A stretch of 64,000 bases of DNA from Chitinophagales bacterium (lineage in GTDB: Bacteria; Bacteroidota; Bacteroidia; Chitinophagales; JADJOU01). This document shows positions 19,026-28,640 of this stretch, in pieces. The stretch spans positions 148,471-212,470 of the forward strand of contig JAURJQ010000003.1 in NCBI GenBank assembly GCA_030832185.1. Reading direction: 5' to 3'. Both the position numbers and the translations under genes were made by a program. Position 1 is the stretch's first letter. Each line of letters opens with the position of its first letter. The notes under the pieces are model-generated. The model was given only the letters and a program-made list of their open reading frames with translations. It did no database searches and was not told the origin of the DNA.

Positions 19026-20774
19026 ATGCGTAAATTATTTTTGATACTTATTCTGATTATATTTCAGTTGACTTCTTGTCAGAAGACTAAAAAAGGAAAT
19101 GCTGATTTTGAAAAATTCAAACTTCGTCTCGTAGAGGATATGTGGAAGCAATATCCTAACTGGGCTACTGGTGTGGGTTATCACAAATATGATAGTGTTT
19201 TACCGATTCCTGATGAAGCCAGAAGAACTTCTGATCTAGTTTTCGCTAATCGGTATTTAGATTCTTTAAATCAGTATAATGTGGATTCCCTGTCTCCAAT
19301 GAATAAAACAGATTATCTATTGATAAAAAATATGCTGGAGGGCACTGATTTTTCGGTGAATGAGTATAAATCTTATGAATGGGATGCATCTAGTTACAAT
19401 TTTGGAGGCACACTCTTTGAAATTACACAGAATAAGGAGGCAAAGCCTTTAGACATCATTGTGAATCTAAATAAATTTCTTGCTAAAACTCCAGTCTATT
19501 TTGAAGCGGCTAAGAAGAATTTAACCAACCCTACTTTAGAGCATACTGACTTAGCTATCCAGCAGTTGACTGGCACGGCTGATATGCTACAATACGGTGA
19601 AATTCGCGAATTTTATTTAAGGGAAAAAGCGGATACTGCAGCATTGGGAACTAGTATTAAAGCCATTCAGAGTTTTATAGCCCACCTAGAAGGCTTGAAA
19701 AAAGAAATGGAATCGGGTAAGCGCAAGGCTAAAGATTTCAGATTGGGGAAAGTTTTATTTCATAAAAAATTCAACCTCGATATTGCTTCGTCATATACTG
19801 CAGAGGAGATGTATGACCATGCTATGGATAGAAAATCTAGCCTGCAAAAGGAAATGCATGTCATAGCCACCAGGCTTTGGGATAAATACCTGCCAAATAC
19901 ACCATTAGAAAAAGACTCGCTACTGCGCATTAAACTGGTTATAGATAAAGTAGCTCTTAGTCATGCAAAACGAGAAGAATTTCAAGCAGAAATTGAACGA
20001 CAAATTCCGATACTATCTAAGTTTATTATAGACAAAGATTTAGTGACCATGGATCCGACTAAGCCTTTAGTAGTGAGAAAAGAACCTGCATGGATGGCGG
20101 GTGTAGCCGGTGCCAGTATTTCGAGTCCTGGGCCTTATGCTAAAAATGCGAATACCTATTATAATGTAGGAAGTCTTGCGTTTTATGCACCAGAGGCTGC
20201 AGAGAGTTTTTTACGTGAGTACAATCAGTTTACCCTTCAGATATTAAATATTCACGAAGCTGTTCCAGGCCACTACGTGCAGCTCATTCATGCGAATAAA
20301 TCTCCATCATTGATTCAGAATCTTCTACAGAATGGAGCTTTTATAGAAGGCTGGGCGCTCTACGCTGAACGCATGATGATGGAAGAAGGCTGGGATAAGA
20401 ATACGAGTATTAATAAAACAGAGATGTCAGATGAAATGTGGTTGATGTATTATAAATTTCATTTGAGAGGCGTATGCAACACTATTCTAGACTATAGCAT
20501 TCATTGTCGAAATGTGAGTGAAAAAGATGCGATGCATCTCATGCAAGTAGAGGCATTTCAGGAAAAGTCTGAGGCTGAGGGGAAGTGGCGAAGAGCTAAA
20601 TTGACGCAGGTACAGCTATGTTCTTACTTTACTGGATTCTTTGAAATATATAATTTCAGAGAGGAAATAAAGAAAAAACAAGGAACACAATTTAATCTCA
20701 AAAGATTCAACGATCAATTGCTCAGTTTTGGAGCACCTCCAGTGAAGTACATTCGGGAAATGTTTGGTAGATAA
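19026..20774 (+). CDS. DUF885 family lipoprotein, putative metallopeptidase
   Basis: A 582-residue lipoprotein with lipobox LTSC near residue 18. The DUF885 hallmark HEAVPGH (first His about residue 410) sits in NIHEAVPGHYVQLIHA, followed by FIEGWALYAERMMMEEG and the C-terminal GAPPVKYIREMFG. The HExxxGH arrangement suggests zinc binding like distant M3-like or M32-like peptidases, but the activity of this family is mostly unproven. The protein is likely anchored in a periplasmic or outer-membrane face. It converges with the spermidine-synthase-like pair. Confidence 0.88.
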   Translation: MRKLFLILILIIFQLTSCQKTKKGNADFEKFKLRLVEDMWKQYPNWATGVGYHKYDSVLPIPDEARRTSDLVFANRYLDSLNQYNVDSLSPMNKTDYLLIKNMLEGTDFSVNEYKSYEWDASSYNFGGTLFEITQNKEAKPLDIIVNLNKFLAKTPVYFEAAKKNLTNPTLEHTDLAIQQLTGTADMLQYGEIREFYLREKADTAALGTSIKAIQSFIAHLEGLKKEMESGKRKAKDFRLGKVLFHKKFNLDIASSYTAEEMYDHAMDRKSSLQKEMHVIATRLWDKYLPNTPLEKDSLLRIKLVIDKVALSHAKREEFQAEIERQIPILSKFIIDKDLVTMDPTKPLVVRKEPAWMAGVAGASISSPGPYAKNANTYYNVGSLAFYAPEAAESFLREYNQFTLQILNIHEAVPGHYVQLIHANKSPSLIQNLLQNGAFIEGWALYAERMMMEEGWDKNTSINKTEMSDEMWLMYYKFHLRGVCNTILDYSIHCRNVSEKDAMHLMQVEAFQEKSEAEGKWRRAKLTQVQLCSYFTGFFEIYNFREEIKKKQGTQFNLKRFNDQLLSFGAPPVKYIREMFGR

Positions 20775-20816
20775 TTTTTTCTAACTATGCAATATCCATG
20801 ATTAGTTGAGAAGAAA

Positions 20817-22385
20817 TTACTTCATTAAATCAATATCAGTTTGCATGATATTTTTGAGCCAGATTTCTATCTGAGTTCTTCGCCATACCGCAGCAGCGTC
20901 AGCGTACATCTTCTCTAGAGCAGGCTTTTCGTCGGTTAGTATTTCCGCATCTTGTATACTAAGTTGAGTCTTGTCTAGGATAAATTGTTGAATATTTGAA
21001 GATGTTATTTGAAAGCGAGAAGGCTCCGTGTAGCTAATTTTAGACCAATCTGGCTTTTCGAGACTAGCGCAGATAATGAGGTTTCTGCCTTCTTCAGGTT
21101 CTGGAGTGGGTAAGAGTGTTGTTTGAAACCCCACTGCTTCAAAGGTTTTGATCACAGAGCGCGCTGCGCGGCCTTTTTCACCATTGGTGAAGCCGTAGAA
21201 GTTCATGAGTACCATACCATTTTTATTAAGCATGGATTTTAGTTTGGTAAAAGATTCTATGGTTGGAACTTGTGAGGGAGGCGTTTCATTAAAAAATAAA
21301 TCGAGGACAATGACATCGTATTTCTTCTTGGAAGTATTAATTACATGACGAGCATCATCGACTACGATAGATGCATTCGCTGGTATAGAAAAATGATGGA
21401 TGGCAGCATCTTTAATTCGTTCGTCTAGCTCCACGACATCGATGTTGAATCCTAATCGATGAAATTGGTGATAGAGCATTCCGCCACCCAGTCCCATGAG
21501 TAACATAGAGCTACCTTTAGGATAAATACTTGCCGCACTGGGAAATAAGATAGACCAATCCCAAAGATTATAATCTAGGCTGTCTCTATCTAGAATAGAT
21601 TGTAAGGTGTTATTGACCACCAGACCCCGTGCCATTTTCTCTCCTTTCTGCTCCGTGTAGAATGGAAAATCATATACTCTCACCTGACCGTATATTCCTT
21701 CTGATTCTGCCAAGAGACTCACATTAGCATTATTATGTATTGGCTTAACTAGATTACCTTTAAGAGCAAAAAAAAAGGGAAGCAAAAGAAGAAGGGCTTT
21801 ATTTGATTTTAATTTAACTAAAGCTACCAGTGGGAGGATAGCAAGTAAAAATCCGAACATAAAACAAGGCCATTTAATCCCGAATTCAGGCAGTAGGTAG
21901 AACCCAACCAAGAACGTAGATACAATACCGCCTAAGGTAGAAATTGCATAGACGGATCCTGCACTCTTGCCCGTTTCATCTACTTTCGTATTGATCATAT
22001 TGATAATGACAGGGGAGGTCATCCCCATAAAAATGAGCGGAGGGAACATAAATATGAGTAGGGAAAGGGTAGAGCCCCATCGTATATCCATATCAATATT
22101 TTTGGACATAATCCACTGGCTGGTATAGGGCATAATAGCGAGGAATGCCCCTGCAAGGATTAAAATCCAATATACTAAATCTTCTCGTTTATATTTTTCA
22201 GAAATATATCCACCTATATAGTAGCCGCACATAAGACCGAATAAGGTGATGCCAAGCACTGCTGCCCATACATAGAGCGAACTACCAAAATAGGGTGATA
22301 TCATCTTCGCGCCCAATAATTCGCAAGCCATGACACTCGCTCCTTCTATAAAGGCTAATAAAAACAAAAAACGCAGTTTGGTCAT
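20817..22385 (-). CDS. Membrane-fused spermidine-synthase-like protein (second copy)
   Basis: A 522-residue protein with about seven hydrophobic segments in the first 215 residues (VWAAVLGITLFGLMCGYYIGG) and a C-terminal aminopropyltransferase-like Rossmann domain (LLMGLGGGMLYHQF, VVELDERIKDAA, YDVIVLDLFFNETPP). True spermidine synthases carry a D-x-x-D-P motif at the last site; here it reads DLFFNETPP, so the reaction is uncertain. It is a clear paralog of the gene 5 bp upstream, sharing motifs throughout. Third gene of a corA-led operon. Confidence 0.88.
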   Translation of the reverse strand: MTKLRFLFLLAFIEGASVMACELLGAKMISPYFGSSLYVWAAVLGITLFGLMCGYYIGGYISEKYKREDLVYWILILAGAFLAIMPYTSQWIMSKNIDMDIRWGSTLSLLIFMFPPLIFMGMTSPVIINMINTKVDETGKSAGSVYAISTLGGIVSTFLVGFYLLPEFGIKWPCFMFGFLLAILPLVALVKLKSNKALLLLLPFFFALKGNLVKPIHNNANVSLLAESEGIYGQVRVYDFPFYTEQKGEKMARGLVVNNTLQSILDRDSLDYNLWDWSILFPSAASIYPKGSSMLLMGLGGGMLYHQFHRLGFNIDVVELDERIKDAAIHHFSIPANASIVVDDARHVINTSKKKYDVIVLDLFFNETPPSQVPTIESFTKLKSMLNKNGMVLMNFYGFTNGEKGRAARSVIKTFEAVGFQTTLLPTPEPEEGRNLIICASLEKPDWSKISYTEPSRFQITSSNIQQFILDKTQLSIQDAEILTDEKPALEKMYADAAAVWRRTQIEIWLKNIMQTDIDLMK

Positions 22386-22390
22386 AAATT

Positions 22391-23962
22391 CTATTTAATT
22401 AAATTTATTTTAGATTCTAAGATAGGTTTTATTTGGTATTCGATGGTTCTTTTTCTCCAATCGAGTGATGGTTCAATATACAAATGATCGAATTGCGGCC
22501 GCTCATCTGTCAGTATTTCTGCATCATTTGTGTCTATATACTCTATTGGTAGAAAATATTTGGTTATATCCGTAATTTTTGGCAGATCTTTTTCTTCATA
22601 GTTGATTTTAGAAAAATCAATCGGCCGATGGGAAGCTAAAAAAATCACATTTCTGCTAGATTCATCCTCACTTGGCGTCACCAAAATCTCTACATGAAAT
22701 CCAGCATTTTGTAGTGTCTTCAATATAGATCTTGCAGACTTTCCTTTCGTCCCCTCGGTATATCCAAAATAATTTATCATCCATAGTCCCTGAGGTCTGA
22801 GCATTTTTTTTACTTTGAGAAAGGTCTCTATGCTTAGAACTTGAGCAGGAGGAGTCTCATTGAGAAACATATCAAAGGTGATAAGGTCATAGGTTTTACG
22901 GCAAGTATTGATAAAATGTCTGGCATCATCTACTATTATATTGGCAGAATTAGATACCCCAAAATATTGAATTGCCGTGTTCTTAATTCGCTCATCTAGC
23001 TCCACAACCTCCGTATTGAGCCCTAATCTATTATATTGATGCCATATAGTGCCACCGCCAAGTCCCATAAGAAGTGCATCGCCGCCTTTGGCGGTAACAC
23101 TGGCTACTGTAGGAAAAAAATAAGACCAATCCCAGCTATCATATTCTAAACGATCTCTAAATGCTGTAGATTGCCCTACATTATTTACATATAATGTGCG
23201 TCCTATATGTCTACCGCGAAGATAGGTTTCTACGGGTGCATCGATTACGCGTATCTGCCCAAATATTCCCTCAGATTCATAGACTATCTCTGTATCCCCG
23301 CTCACTAAATTTTTGTCATAATAGATGTTATAAAATAGAAAAAAAGGTAGAAGACTTAAAAATAACATATAACGTCTCGACCATATAATTGAAATACAGC
23401 AGGCTAAAACGACTATCAATCCTAAATAAAAAGAAGGCCAGGTAATACCGAAATTTCCCATTAGATAGAAGCCGAAACTGAAGGTGGAAATAATACCTCC
23501 TAAGGTAGAAATAGCATAAACGAATCCTGAAGTCTTACCAGAGGTACCCGCCTCTTGATTTAAAATACTAATAAATAATGGTGACGATAGACCAAAAAGA
23601 AACAAGGTAGGAAATAGAAAAACTAAGAGTGAAACAACCGCTCCAAAAACGATATCTCCTTCGACTAATTGTGTCATGATGCTCAAGCTTAGCCAGGGCA
23701 TGACACTGAGCATTAACCCGCCTCCTATGAGCGCCAAAATACCTAGTGATAGTATTAGATTCTGGAAACGAGCAGAAAGCCAACCACCTATATAATAGCC
23801 TAAAGTCAGGGAGAATAAAGTTATACCTAGCACAGCAGCCCATATATAGAGGGAATTTCCATAAAGTGGGCCAATAAGCTTAGCTCCTGTTAGTTCAGCA
23901 GCCATTACTGCAGCTCCTTCTATAAAAACCAGACAGAGTATATAGGAACGAGACAGAAGCAT
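22391..23962 (-). CDS. Membrane-fused spermidine-synthase-like protein (first copy)
   Basis: A 523-residue paralog of the downstream protein with the same architecture: a multi-pass N-terminal half (YIWAAVLGITLFSLTLGYYI) and an aminopropyltransferase-like C-terminal half (LLMGLGGGTIWHQYNRLG, EVVELDERIKNTA, ITFDMFLNETPPAQV). The D-x-x-D-P position is again DMFLNETPP. It lies 23 bp after corA and 5 bp before its paralog. The membrane half implies action on a substrate at or across the inner membrane. Whether it makes a polyamine cannot be told from sequence. Confidence 0.88.
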   Translation of the reverse strand: MLLSRSYILCLVFIEGAAVMAAELTGAKLIGPLYGNSLYIWAAVLGITLFSLTLGYYIGGWLSARFQNLILSLGILALIGGGLMLSVMPWLSLSIMTQLVEGDIVFGAVVSLLVFLFPTLFLFGLSSPLFISILNQEAGTSGKTSGFVYAISTLGGIISTFSFGFYLMGNFGITWPSFYLGLIVVLACCISIIWSRRYMLFLSLLPFFLFYNIYYDKNLVSGDTEIVYESEGIFGQIRVIDAPVETYLRGRHIGRTLYVNNVGQSTAFRDRLEYDSWDWSYFFPTVASVTAKGGDALLMGLGGGTIWHQYNRLGLNTEVVELDERIKNTAIQYFGVSNSANIIVDDARHFINTCRKTYDLITFDMFLNETPPAQVLSIETFLKVKKMLRPQGLWMINYFGYTEGTKGKSARSILKTLQNAGFHVEILVTPSEDESSRNVIFLASHRPIDFSKINYEEKDLPKITDITKYFLPIEYIDTNDAEILTDERPQFDHLYIEPSLDWRKRTIEYQIKPILESKINLIK

Positions 23963-23985
23963 AGTGAAAAACGATTATAGTTTTA

Positions 23986-24936
23986 CTAGATCCACTTCTT
24001 TTTAAAGAAAAGATAAACTGTGCCAATAATCAAGATAGCTGTAAGGGCTGATACAAAGGCAAAACCAAATGGGTGATTTCCAAATGGCACAGGCACATTC
24101 ATTCCCCATAGACCGGAGATAATACTAGGCAGCATCAGTATTATAGTAGCTCCCGTCAATCGCTTGACTATGGTATTCACATTATTAGATATAATGGTAG
24201 ATATAGTATGCATAGAGCTATCTAGAATACGTGAATATACCTCAGTCATTTCTATTGCCTGCTGATTTTCAATAATCACTTCGTCAAAAAAATCATCATA
24301 CTCTTCATTGTCTTTTGTTTCTAGGAAATTGGTGCGCTTCATTTTGACCATCATTAGATTATTAGAGCGCAGGTTGGTCTCAAAATAAATAAGCGATTTT
24401 TGAAGCTGTAAAATGGATACAAAATCCTGATTAGTTGCTTGAGTATCTAATATTTTCTCGATATCATTGAAGCGGATATTAATTTGTTTTAAGTAATAAT
24501 GGAAAAAGTCGGTGTTTCTATCTAAGATATTTAAGACTAAATTCGGAATATCTTGAAATAGGTTTTTTCGACTAGATTTTGTAATGATACTATCAATAAT
24601 TGGATTTTTATACAAAGAAGTGGTGATGACAATATTGTCTTTAAATATAATTGAAATTGGAATGGTAATGAAACTAGCCCTCTTGTTGCTAATCAGTTGT
24701 TCATTTCGAATTGGGATATTTAAAAGAATAAATTTAGTATCGTCATCCTCTTCATATCTAGATTGCTCATCGATATCAAGCGCATCGGTGAAGTATTCTA
24801 TGTATACTCCTAGCTTTTCAGAAATTTGATTGATGGCATTATAGTCAAATGGCGGGTAAATATTTACCCAGCAACCACTGCTCATTTCCTCTACCTCGGT
24901 GAGTTTGTTGTCTATTGTTTGATAAATAGTTATCAC
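23986..24936 (-). CDS. corA: CorA-family divalent metal transporter
   Basis: A 316-residue CorA-like magnesium/cobalt channel subunit: a large cytoplasmic N-terminal domain, a long coiled helix, and two C-terminal membrane helices. The signature GMN (residues 278-280) sits in SGLWGMNVPVPFG, and the protein ends with KKKW after the last helix, as usual. First gene of a leftward operon with the two spermidine-synthase-like proteins. A -7 box lies 37 bp upstream. Confidence 0.92.
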   Translation of the reverse strand: MITIYQTIDNKLTEVEEMSSGCWVNIYPPFDYNAINQISEKLGVYIEYFTDALDIDEQSRYEEDDDTKFILLNIPIRNEQLISNKRASFITIPISIIFKDNIVITTSLYKNPIIDSIITKSSRKNLFQDIPNLVLNILDRNTDFFHYYLKQINIRFNDIEKILDTQATNQDFVSILQLQKSLIYFETNLRSNNLMMVKMKRTNFLETKDNEEYDDFFDEVIIENQQAIEMTEVYSRILDSSMHTISTIISNNVNTIVKRLTGATIILMLPSIISGLWGMNVPVPFGNHPFGFAFVSALTAILIIGTVYLFFKKKWI

Positions 24937-24973
24937 TGTCTGTCGCCATTTATATATGAATAATCATGCAAGG

Positions 24974-24981
24974 CAAATATA
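24974..24981 (-). promoter_or_regulatory. -7 box (TATATTTG) of the corA operon
   Basis: TATATTTG on the minus strand upstream of the corA ATG at 24936. Confidence 0.45.
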
Positions 24982-25036
24982 GTAGTATTTAATTTAAATT
25001 TGCATGAATTAGGACTATATCATTTTACTAAACAAT

Positions 25037-25819
25037 CTATAGGTCAATACTCCCTTCAAACACCTTGACGGCTGGTCCAATCAACTTTACCTCAGAATAC
25101 TTTCCAGAGATTTCTTTAAATTCGACTTGAAAATTACCGCCTTTAGTCTCTACATTTATCTGGTTTCTTTGGGTTAAATTCGAAAAGTGAAAAGCGATGG
25201 CTGCAGCGGTGACACCAGTTCCACAACTATAGGTTTCATCTTCTACTCCTCTTTCATAGGTTCTCATTTTGATCGTATTTTCATTTATGACTTCCACTAT
25301 ATTGACGTTTATTCCTTCAGGAAAATCTGCCGAATATCTAATTTCACGCGCAAAATGGATTAAATCCATAGAATCAATATCTGACCTAAATCGGATATAA
25401 TGTGGACTGCCTGTATCAAAAAATAAATCGTTTCCTTTAGTGTTAAATTCTTCTATATCTTGCATTTGAAGGGAAATAGTTCCATTGGATAAAAAAACAG
25501 CGGAATAAGGTAAATCTTTAAAAAGGAAATTAGTTGAATCTCCTAATACAATTCCTAAATCTTTAGCAAACTGCGCTATACAACGGCCTCCATTACCACA
25601 AAAACTGCTTTCATTACCATCACTATTATAGTAGCGCATAGTAAAATCATGTAAATTTGAATTCATTAATTCCATAAGACCATCTGCCCCAATACCGAAC
25701 CTTCTATCGCATAAAGCAATTATTTGATTAGATTGTATTGGAAAATCCTCATTCCTTCGGTCTAACAAGATAAAATCATTACCACACCCTTGATATTTAT
25801 AAAAGTTTAAAACTGCCAT
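25037..25819 (-). CDS. dapF: Diaminopimelate epimerase DapF
   Basis: Converts LL- to meso-diaminopimelate for lysine and peptidoglycan synthesis. It has 260 residues. Both catalytic cysteines are present: Cys74 in SSFCGNGGRC and Cys199 in ETYSCGTGVTAAA. N-terminal FYKYQGCGNDF is the family start. It stands alone, with a -7 box 33 bp upstream, and is slightly shorter than the E. coli enzyme (about 274 residues). Confidence 0.97.
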   Translation of the reverse strand: MAVLNFYKYQGCGNDFILLDRRNEDFPIQSNQIIALCDRRFGIGADGLMELMNSNLHDFTMRYYNSDGNESSFCGNGGRCIAQFAKDLGIVLGDSTNFLFKDLPYSAVFLSNGTISLQMQDIEEFNTKGNDLFFDTGSPHYIRFRSDIDSMDLIHFAREIRYSADFPEGINVNIVEVINENTIKMRTYERGVEDETYSCGTGVTAAAIAFHFSNLTQRNQINVETKGGNFQVEFKEISGKYSEVKLIGPAVKVFEGSIDL

Positions 25820-25852
25820 TATTGAATCAAAATTTTAAATGATTATTCCCCT

Positions 25853-25860
25853 CAAAGGTA
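25853..25860 (-). promoter_or_regulatory. -7 box (TACCTTTG) of dapF
   Basis: TACCTTTG on the minus strand, 33 bp before the dapF ATG. Confidence 0.45.
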
Positions 25861-25981
25861 AGGTAGAATAGATAAATGAATAAATTATTGAAAAAATGAA
25901 GAAAATAATAAAAACTGTCTATTAATAAGTATATTTGTTGATTAGGTAAATCAATACAACAATAAGATAAAAGAATATTCA

Positions 25982-25989
25982 TAAATTTG
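25982..25989 (+). promoter_or_regulatory. -7 box (TAAATTTG) of the lytic transglycosylase gene
   Basis: TAAATTTG, 40 bp before the ATG at 26030. The rest of the 210-bp gap between dapF and this gene is AT-rich and shows no other feature. Confidence 0.45.
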
Positions 25990-26029
25990 TAAGTCGTGTA
26001 TTGTTGATAATGTCTAAAAATAGAAAAAA

Positions 26030-27922
26030 ATGAACAAAAAAATCATAGCTCTAGTATCAGGAATATTTTATGTATTATATGCTAACGCTCAGTATGATAG
26101 TCGACATTTCACCTATGATGAAAATACAAAAAATTATATTAACTATGAACAATTGGAAGAATTAACTAGTAAATTCCTTTTGAAAGATAAATCCATAGTA
26201 GACGAAGAAGCCATTAGACAGCAGATATATATAGACAAAACTAAGCTTCCTTATTATACAGATGAGGAAATGCATAAGAAAATATTAGCTATACCTGCCA
26301 CTATTCCTATGAAGTATAATGCTGAAGTAGGAAGAATAGCAAGATATTTCTTGTATGATAAACGTGATTATATGACTCGAATGCTAACAGCTTCTAAGGC
26401 TTATTTCCCTGTTTTTGAAGAAGTTCTAGATCAGCATAACCTTCCTATAGAATTAAAGTACCTAGCTATAGTAGAGAGCGCTTTAAATCCGCAGGCTAGA
26501 TCCAGAGTAGGTGCAACGGGTTTATGGCAATTTATGCATGGTACTGCCAAGCACGAAGGTATGGAAATTAATTCCTTAGTCGATGAGAGAAGTGATATTT
26601 ATAAATCTACAGAGCATGCTGCTATATTTCTAAAAAAATTGTATAATATCTATGGAGACTGGCTTCTAGCGCTGGCTGCATATAATTCTGGCCCCGGCAA
26701 TGTAAATAAAGCCATCCGAAACTCAGGTGGATATGACTTCTGGACTATCAAGCATAGATTGCCCAAGGAAACGCAAAATTATGTTCCGTCATTTATAGCT
26801 ATAGTTTACGCTATGCATTATGCCAAAGAATATCAGCTTCAGCCTGGTAAACCTGCTCTTAATTTCCAGGCATGCAAGACGTTGAAAATTTATGATAAGC
26901 AGTCAATGAAGTATATTTCTGAGCTAGTAGGCTGCACAGAAGAGCATTTATGCAAATATAACCCGTCTCTAAAGAAAGGTATTGTGCCCAAGGTCGATAT
27001 AGGTTATAGTTTATTAGTACCGAAAGAGTATGCCTTAAAGTTTGAAGAAAAAAGACATTTATTAAGCCAAGACCCTTATATCTATAATCCATCTTTTACT
27101 CCGCCAGCAGTTTCGGCAGAATCTAATTTGGCGGATAATGGCTCAAGCGAAGCAACAGTGCTTTCAGGGTCTAATAATGTGATTTCCAATAAACCCGTTG
27201 AAGAAAAAAAACTTACCCTTTCTGAGATAGCTACATCTATAGCTAAGAGAGATCCTAAGTTATTTGCTAGCACTCCCGCACAAGAAATGAATAGTGATTT
27301 AGTTTCTGACGTCAGAAAAACCTCCTCCACAGCAGCAGTTACCTATAAAATAATCAAGGTGACAGATGTGCAGAAAAAAACCATTTACCACAGTGTTCGT
27401 AAAGGGGAAAATCTAACAACTATAGCTGACAAATACGATATAAGTATAAAAGAACTTAGAGACTGGAATAATTTAAACAGTAATTCCAATCTTTTTGTTG
27501 GTAAAAAATTGAAAATAGAACAATTGGAAACTATTGTCAGGCCACAATATGCAATTGATAATAAAGCTATAGTCGAAGATAATACTATAAGTTCGGTCAC
27601 TGATAATGTCATAGTGCACAAAATCAGAAAAGGAGAAAATCTTATGCAATTGACGAGACTATATAACTGTTCGCTCACTGATCTTAAAGAATGGAATAAA
27701 TTGAAATCTCCTGAGGTAAAAGTAGATCAGGAAATTTATGTATACATAGAGTCAAATCCAAATTTCAAGAGCTACTCATATTATGAAGCTAAAACTGGAG
27801 ATACGCTAGTTACTGCCAGTATTCAATTCAATATTCCTTTAGATGTGCTTAAATCCTTGAATAATAAAGAGGAAAATGAGCCTTTGAAAAAAGGAGAAAA
27901 AATCAAAATCCCAACTTTGTAA
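26030..27922 (+). CDS. MltD-like membrane-bound lytic transglycosylase with LysM domains
   Basis: A 630-residue exported protein (signal peptide ending near YANAQ). The SLT domain spans about residues 135-260, with catalytic Glu149 in AIVESALNPQARS, then GATGLWQFM and LALAAYNSGPGNVNKAI. Three C-terminal LysM repeats (about 453-500, 525-570, 578-630), each with a KxGExL or TGDTL start, bind peptidoglycan. A fourth, degenerate LysM-like segment lies at about 290-330. It cleaves the glycan backbone to anhydromuropeptides. The next gene starts 1 bp after its stop. Confidence 0.94.
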   Translation: MNKKIIALVSGIFYVLYANAQYDSRHFTYDENTKNYINYEQLEELTSKFLLKDKSIVDEEAIRQQIYIDKTKLPYYTDEEMHKKILAIPATIPMKYNAEVGRIARYFLYDKRDYMTRMLTASKAYFPVFEEVLDQHNLPIELKYLAIVESALNPQARSRVGATGLWQFMHGTAKHEGMEINSLVDERSDIYKSTEHAAIFLKKLYNIYGDWLLALAAYNSGPGNVNKAIRNSGGYDFWTIKHRLPKETQNYVPSFIAIVYAMHYAKEYQLQPGKPALNFQACKTLKIYDKQSMKYISELVGCTEEHLCKYNPSLKKGIVPKVDIGYSLLVPKEYALKFEEKRHLLSQDPYIYNPSFTPPAVSAESNLADNGSSEATVLSGSNNVISNKPVEEKKLTLSEIATSIAKRDPKLFASTPAQEMNSDLVSDVRKTSSTAAVTYKIIKVTDVQKKTIYHSVRKGENLTTIADKYDISIKELRDWNNLNSNSNLFVGKKLKIEQLETIVRPQYAIDNKAIVEDNTISSVTDNVIVHKIRKGENLMQLTRLYNCSLTDLKEWNKLKSPEVKVDQEIYVYIESNPNFKSYSYYEAKTGDTLVTASIQFNIPLDVLKSLNNKEENEPLKKGEKIKIPTL

Positions 27923-27923
27923 A

Positions 27924-28640
27924 TTGGAAATTTTTCAATTTAAGAAGTTTATAGTCAAACAAAATTCTGCCTCCGTATTCAAAGTTAATACGGAGGCAGT
28001 TTTGCTTTCAGCATGGGTAACCGTGAGAGAAAAAAATAATATTTTAGAAATTGGCTCTGGTACAGGGGTAATTTCGTTAGGACTTTTACAAAGATTGAAG
28101 GAGACTAGCCATATAACTACTATTGATATTGATGAGAACGCCTTTCATCTGACCTTAGAAAATATACTGCTAAATAATGCTACAAATGTGGAAGTAAAGC
28201 ATGCTAGTTTAGAGGAATTTTCAAAAACCAGCATCCAATGTAAATTCGATTTAATTCTATCTAACCCTCCTTTTTTTGAAACTACATACAAATCGACTAA
28301 ACCGAGAAATATTTATGCAAAGTACACAAATAGCTTGAGCTATGAAGACCTAGTAGAAACTGCTGTGAAACATTTGAAGGATAATGGCATACTTGCACTT
28401 GTCCTACCATTTGAAGTTTTAGATAAAATAGTAGCTATAGCAGCTAAAAATAAACTTTATATACATAGACAATTGACTTTGTATTCTAGACCTCATAAAA
28501 GACCCTTGCGTATCTTAATAGAATTTGCAAACAAAGATATAGTCCAACCAGAGAGCACCAGCTTATGCATAAAAGATTCAAAAAATGAATATACGGAGTC
28601 TTATAAGGGCTATCTAAACCAATATTATACTATATTTTAG
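27924..28640 (+). CDS. trmN6: tRNA1(Val) (adenine-37 N6)-methyltransferase TrmN6 (YfiC)
   Basis: A 238-residue Rossmann methyltransferase. SAM-binding LEIGSGTGVISLGLL (about 41-55) and catalytic NPPFF (about 114-118) match the N6-adenine YfiC/TrmN6 group, as does the N-terminal FKKFIVKQNSASVFKVNTEA. It methylates A37 of tRNA-Val in E. coli. Start is TTG, the only option 1 bp after the upstream stop, which suggests translational coupling. Its TAG stop overlaps the stop of the convergent gene by 4 bp. Confidence 0.92.
   Translation: MEIFQFKKFIVKQNSASVFKVNTEAVLLSAWVTVREKNNILEIGSGTGVISLGLLQRLKETSHITTIDIDENAFHLTLENILLNNATNVEVKHASLEEFSKTSIQCKFDLILSNPPFFETTYKSTKPRNIYAKYTNSLSYEDLVETAVKHLKDNGILALVLPFEVLDKIVAIAAKNKLYIHRQLTLYSRPHKRPLRILIEFANKDIVQPESTSLCIKDSKNEYTESYKGYLNQYYTIF

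Noticed and set aside
20817..23962. Mobile duplication of the spermidine-synthase-like gene
   Set aside because: The two copies have diverged throughout and no transposase, target duplication or boundary repeat is visible; an old tandem duplication is simpler.
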